This document shows positions 13,349-14,569 of a stretch of DNA of 14,569 bases, one piece after another. The notes beneath the pieces were generated by a model. The model ran no database searches. It saw only the letters and a list, made by a program, of their open reading frames with translations, and was not told where the DNA came from. Each line of letters opens with the position of its first letter. The first letter of the stretch is position 1. The stretch is from assembly GCA_021792315.1 (NCBI GenBank), contig JAJYUX010000039.1:1-14569 (forward strand). The letters run 5' to 3'. Position numbers and translations under genes: made by a program. The DNA comes from an archaeon (lineage in GTDB: Archaea; Thermoproteota; Nitrososphaeria; Nitrososphaerales; CADDZS01).

Positions 13349-13415
13349 GTTCATCACACACATAGAAATATACTTCAAACAAAAGTATAAGTTTACAGTA
13401 TAATAATTTAAGCGA
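13349..13415 (-). promoter_or_regulatory. AT-rich promoter region between the two usp-like genes
   Basis: This 67-base gap is much richer in A+T than its surroundings. It has several minus-strand TATA-like elements (AGTATATTTC near 13366-13374, CTTATACTTT near 13382-13391) and a direct repeat of AGTATAA at 13384-13390 and 13397-13403 with a 13-base period. It probably gives protein A its own promoter, independent of protein B upstream. Confidence 0.45.
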
Positions 13416-14012
13416 CTATATACTATCCAATATCCCAAGCAGCTGTTGACGGCCAATATGGCGACTCATCACAAGAACAGGAACTCCGAATTCCGATAAA
13501 TCTCTAATCATAAACCTCTTGGCAAATCTCACCTCTCGCCCATTTGTTTTCGCTAGAATTGCGATCAGCACTCTATTTTTCCCTTGGAGAATGTTCTTGA
13601 TTGCGCCTCTTAATCCGCCGATATGAACGTGCCATGTCCACTCGATACCTTCAGATTCAGCCCTTCTGCCAATCTCCTGCATCTTTTGGTTCGCAAGCGA
13701 ATTGTAAAAGTGTGATTCATAGTCATGGATCCCCTCAACCTTCGCGTATTCCAGGAATCCTTTGGGCAATTGAAGTCTGTGAGTGATATACACCAAAACA
13801 AGTCTTCCGGAGAAGATATTGACAGTCCTGAAGAGATAATCCAAAGATCTGCGATCTATCACTGACTCATCAAGTGGTACTACGAAATCGAAGTCGGGAG
13901 ACCGACTATGCTCCTTCAGGCGTGGTCTGTCTGCTTCGACGAAAGATCCATTGGGCGGCGCATTTTTCTCGCTTGGCTTGGCATTGATTCTACTTTCTAG
14001 TATTGTGGCCAT
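13416..14012 (-). CDS. Usp-like protein B, full-length paralogue
   Basis: 198 residues from ATG 14010-14012. After a polar leader (residues 1-38) comes an alpha/beta core: FDFVVPLDESVIDRRSLDYL (first strand and helix), GRLVLVYITH (strand 2), a long helical stretch containing FLEYAKVEGIHDYESHFYNSLANQKM, then EGIEWTWHVHIG, NRVLIAILAKTNG and GVPVLVMSRH as later strands. This order is that of the Usp fold, whose members respond to stress and often bind ATP, but the usual G-x2-G-x9-G-S/T loop is missing. It is clearly a paralogue of protein A directly downstream, sharing the central block and the MATxLE start. Ligand and partner cannot be read from the sequence. Confidence 0.72.
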   Translation of the reverse strand: MATILESRINAKPSEKNAPPNGSFVEADRPRLKEHSRSPDFDFVVPLDESVIDRRSLDYLFRTVNIFSGRLVLVYITHRLQLPKGFLEYAKVEGIHDYESHFYNSLANQKMQEIGRRAESEGIEWTWHVHIGGLRGAIKNILQGKNRVLIAILAKTNGREVRFAKRFMIRDLSEFGVPVLVMSRHIGRQQLLGILDSI

Positions 14013-14101
14013 TTAGATAGCATTCCAGCTAAATCTCTTGTCTGATAGGCAGACGGATAAACATCACTTATTGAAAATCAATAGCAAAAATACGGCGATC
14101 C

Positions 14102-14108
14102 AGGTGAT
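14102..14108 (+). promoter_or_regulatory. Shine-Dalgarno-like AGGTGAT before the 37-residue frame
   Basis: AGGTGAT matches seven bases of the archaeal anti-Shine-Dalgarno complement (AGGAGGTGAT) and abuts the ATG at 14109. The spacing is short, but most other genes in the window show no such motif, so it supports this small frame. A TATA-like CTTATTG lies at 14067-14073. Confidence 0.4.
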
Positions 14109-14222
14109 ATGTCCAAGTATTCTGACCGCTCGTTGCATGTTGGAACAAAGAACAGACACCCTGAAGATTCGCTCTTCCTCATGAAAAAAGTTGTACAAGA
14201 ATTCAAAAACGAATGGTTATAG
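14109..14222 (+). CDS. Possible 37-residue small protein
   Basis: ATG 14109 to TAG 14220-14222 encodes a hydrophilic peptide beginning MSKYSDRSLHVGTK and ending VVQEFKNEWL, with a likely amphipathic C-terminal helix. There is no signal peptide, membrane segment or cysteine. Support comes from the Shine-Dalgarno match and a TATA-like box about 39 bases upstream. It lies 31 bases before the winged-helix gene on the same strand and could be co-transcribed with it. A frame of this length can occur by chance, so confidence is limited. Confidence 0.35.
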   Translation: MSKYSDRSLHVGTKNRHPEDSLFLMKKVVQEFKNEWL

Positions 14223-14223
14223 G
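14215..14223 (+). promoter_or_regulatory. TATA-like box for the winged-helix gene
   Basis: GGTTATAGG is centred about 35 bases before ATG 14254, giving a leader of about 10 bases. It overlaps the end of the 37-residue frame, so the regulator may have its own promoter. Confidence 0.35.
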
Positions 14224-14253
14224 CCAATGATTGTCTACCCTTGCCGACGAAAC

Positions 14254-14569
14254 ATGACTGTTACTGATTTCAATCGGCAATTGACAGTGCTAAGGCCACA
14301 GCCGATTGGCTCCCAGTCTTCGGAGATGTACCTTCACAAACAAAGAAGGCAACGGAGACCCGTCCGTTCCCAGAGATCAATCCAGATAGCGATCCTAGAA
14401 GCATGTCGCACTCCGACCGTGCAACACTGGATAATGGTCAAAGCGCGTCTCGGTTACGATACCTTCTGGAAGCACATGAACACGCTATTCTCGAATGGAA
14501 TGATTGTCTCAACAAACGATGGTTACAAGACTCTATATTCCATGAACGAGAAGGGTCTTGTCTTTCTGG
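14254..14569 (+). CDS. Winged-helix transcriptional regulator, 3'-truncated by window end
   Basis: The frame runs open from ATG 14254 to the last base (105 codons seen). After a polar N-terminal arm (about 1-28) with a basic patch (KQRRQRRPVRSQR) comes a winged-helix domain: QIAILEACRTPT is helix 1, QHWIMVKARLGYDTFWKHMNTLFSNGMI covers helices 2 and 3, and VSTNDGYKTLYSMNEKGLVFL is the wing, ending in the typical T.KG..FL-type strand and helix. This matches the archaeal wHTH type (HTH_45-like) that is abundant in Thaumarchaeota. It probably binds DNA as a dimer. An ATG at 14227 is in frame but sits too close to the TATA-like GGTTATAGG (14215-14223). It is divergent from the usp-like pair, which it might regulate; that is inference. 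Confidence 0.78.
   Translation, partial: MTVTDFNRQLTVLRPQPIGSQSSEMYLHKQRRQRRPVRSQRSIQIAILEACRTPTVQHWIMVKARLGYDTFWKHMNTLFSNGMIVSTNDGYKTLYSMNEKGLVFL

Noticed and set aside
13056..13403. 115-residue plus-strand frame opposite Usp-like protein A
   Set aside because: Ser-rich antisense shadow of a supported gene.
13349..13456. 36-codon N-terminal extension of Usp-like protein A (start at 13456)
   Set aside because: The extension is Tyr/Asn/Cys-rich, runs through AT-rich promoter-like DNA and overlaps the end of copy B; the start at 13348 matches the MATxLE start of the paralogue.

Overview
The window looks like chromosomal DNA of an archaeon, most likely a Nitrososphaeria/Thaumarchaeota-type or related Thermoproteota lineage. 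The evidence is an archaeal class I (DhnA-type) fructose-bisphosphate aldolase, a single-chain archaeal Elp3, an AmrS radical-SAM enzyme next to a PAC2-family protein, an archaeal winged-helix regulator, TATA-like boxes about 25-40 bases before many starts, and frequent TTG/GTG starts with little room for a leader. The lineage assignment is inference. Base composition, judged by eye, is fairly even with no obvious island. No tRNA, rRNA, insertion sequence or CRISPR array was seen.

Layout. 1-749: 3' part of a nitrilase-superfamily gene (+) whose catalytic cysteine position is not Cys. 785-2568: class I aldolase (-) and class I fructose-1,6-bisphosphatase (+), divergent from one short promoter region; together they form the reversible aldol step and the irreversible gluconeogenic step. 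2621-3382: unrecognised protein (+). 3379-4986: Elp3 (-). 5090-5542: HIT protein (+). 5545-6054: HExxH putative metallopeptidase (-). 6175-6858: membrane-anchored ferredoxin (+). 6855-8726: PAC2 protein and AmrS (-). 8797-9468: endonuclease III (+).

9452-11727 is a run of minus-strand genes: a zinc ribbon with a C-terminal membrane anchor, a methyltransferase-like protein lacking the usual SAM glycine loop, a 56-residue zinc-ribbon protein, a small acidic protein and an N-terminally anchored exported protein. 11860-12717: PurU-type formyltetrahydrofolate deformylase (+), followed by a gap rich in inverted repeats and a T tract. 12833-14012: two tandem Usp-like paralogues (-). 14109-14569: a possible 37-residue protein and the 5' part of a winged-helix regulator (+), cut by the window end.

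Genes alternate strand often. Four convergent pairs meet with 2 bases or fewer between them or overlap (3379-3382, 5542-5545, 6855-6858, 9452-9468), so transcripts must often end inside or against a neighbour. Most genes are housekeeping. The parts most worth attention are the cysteine-less nitrilase homologue, the membrane ferredoxin with an Asn at a cluster-ligand position, the degenerate methyltransferase, and the tandem Usp-like pair with the nearby regulator.
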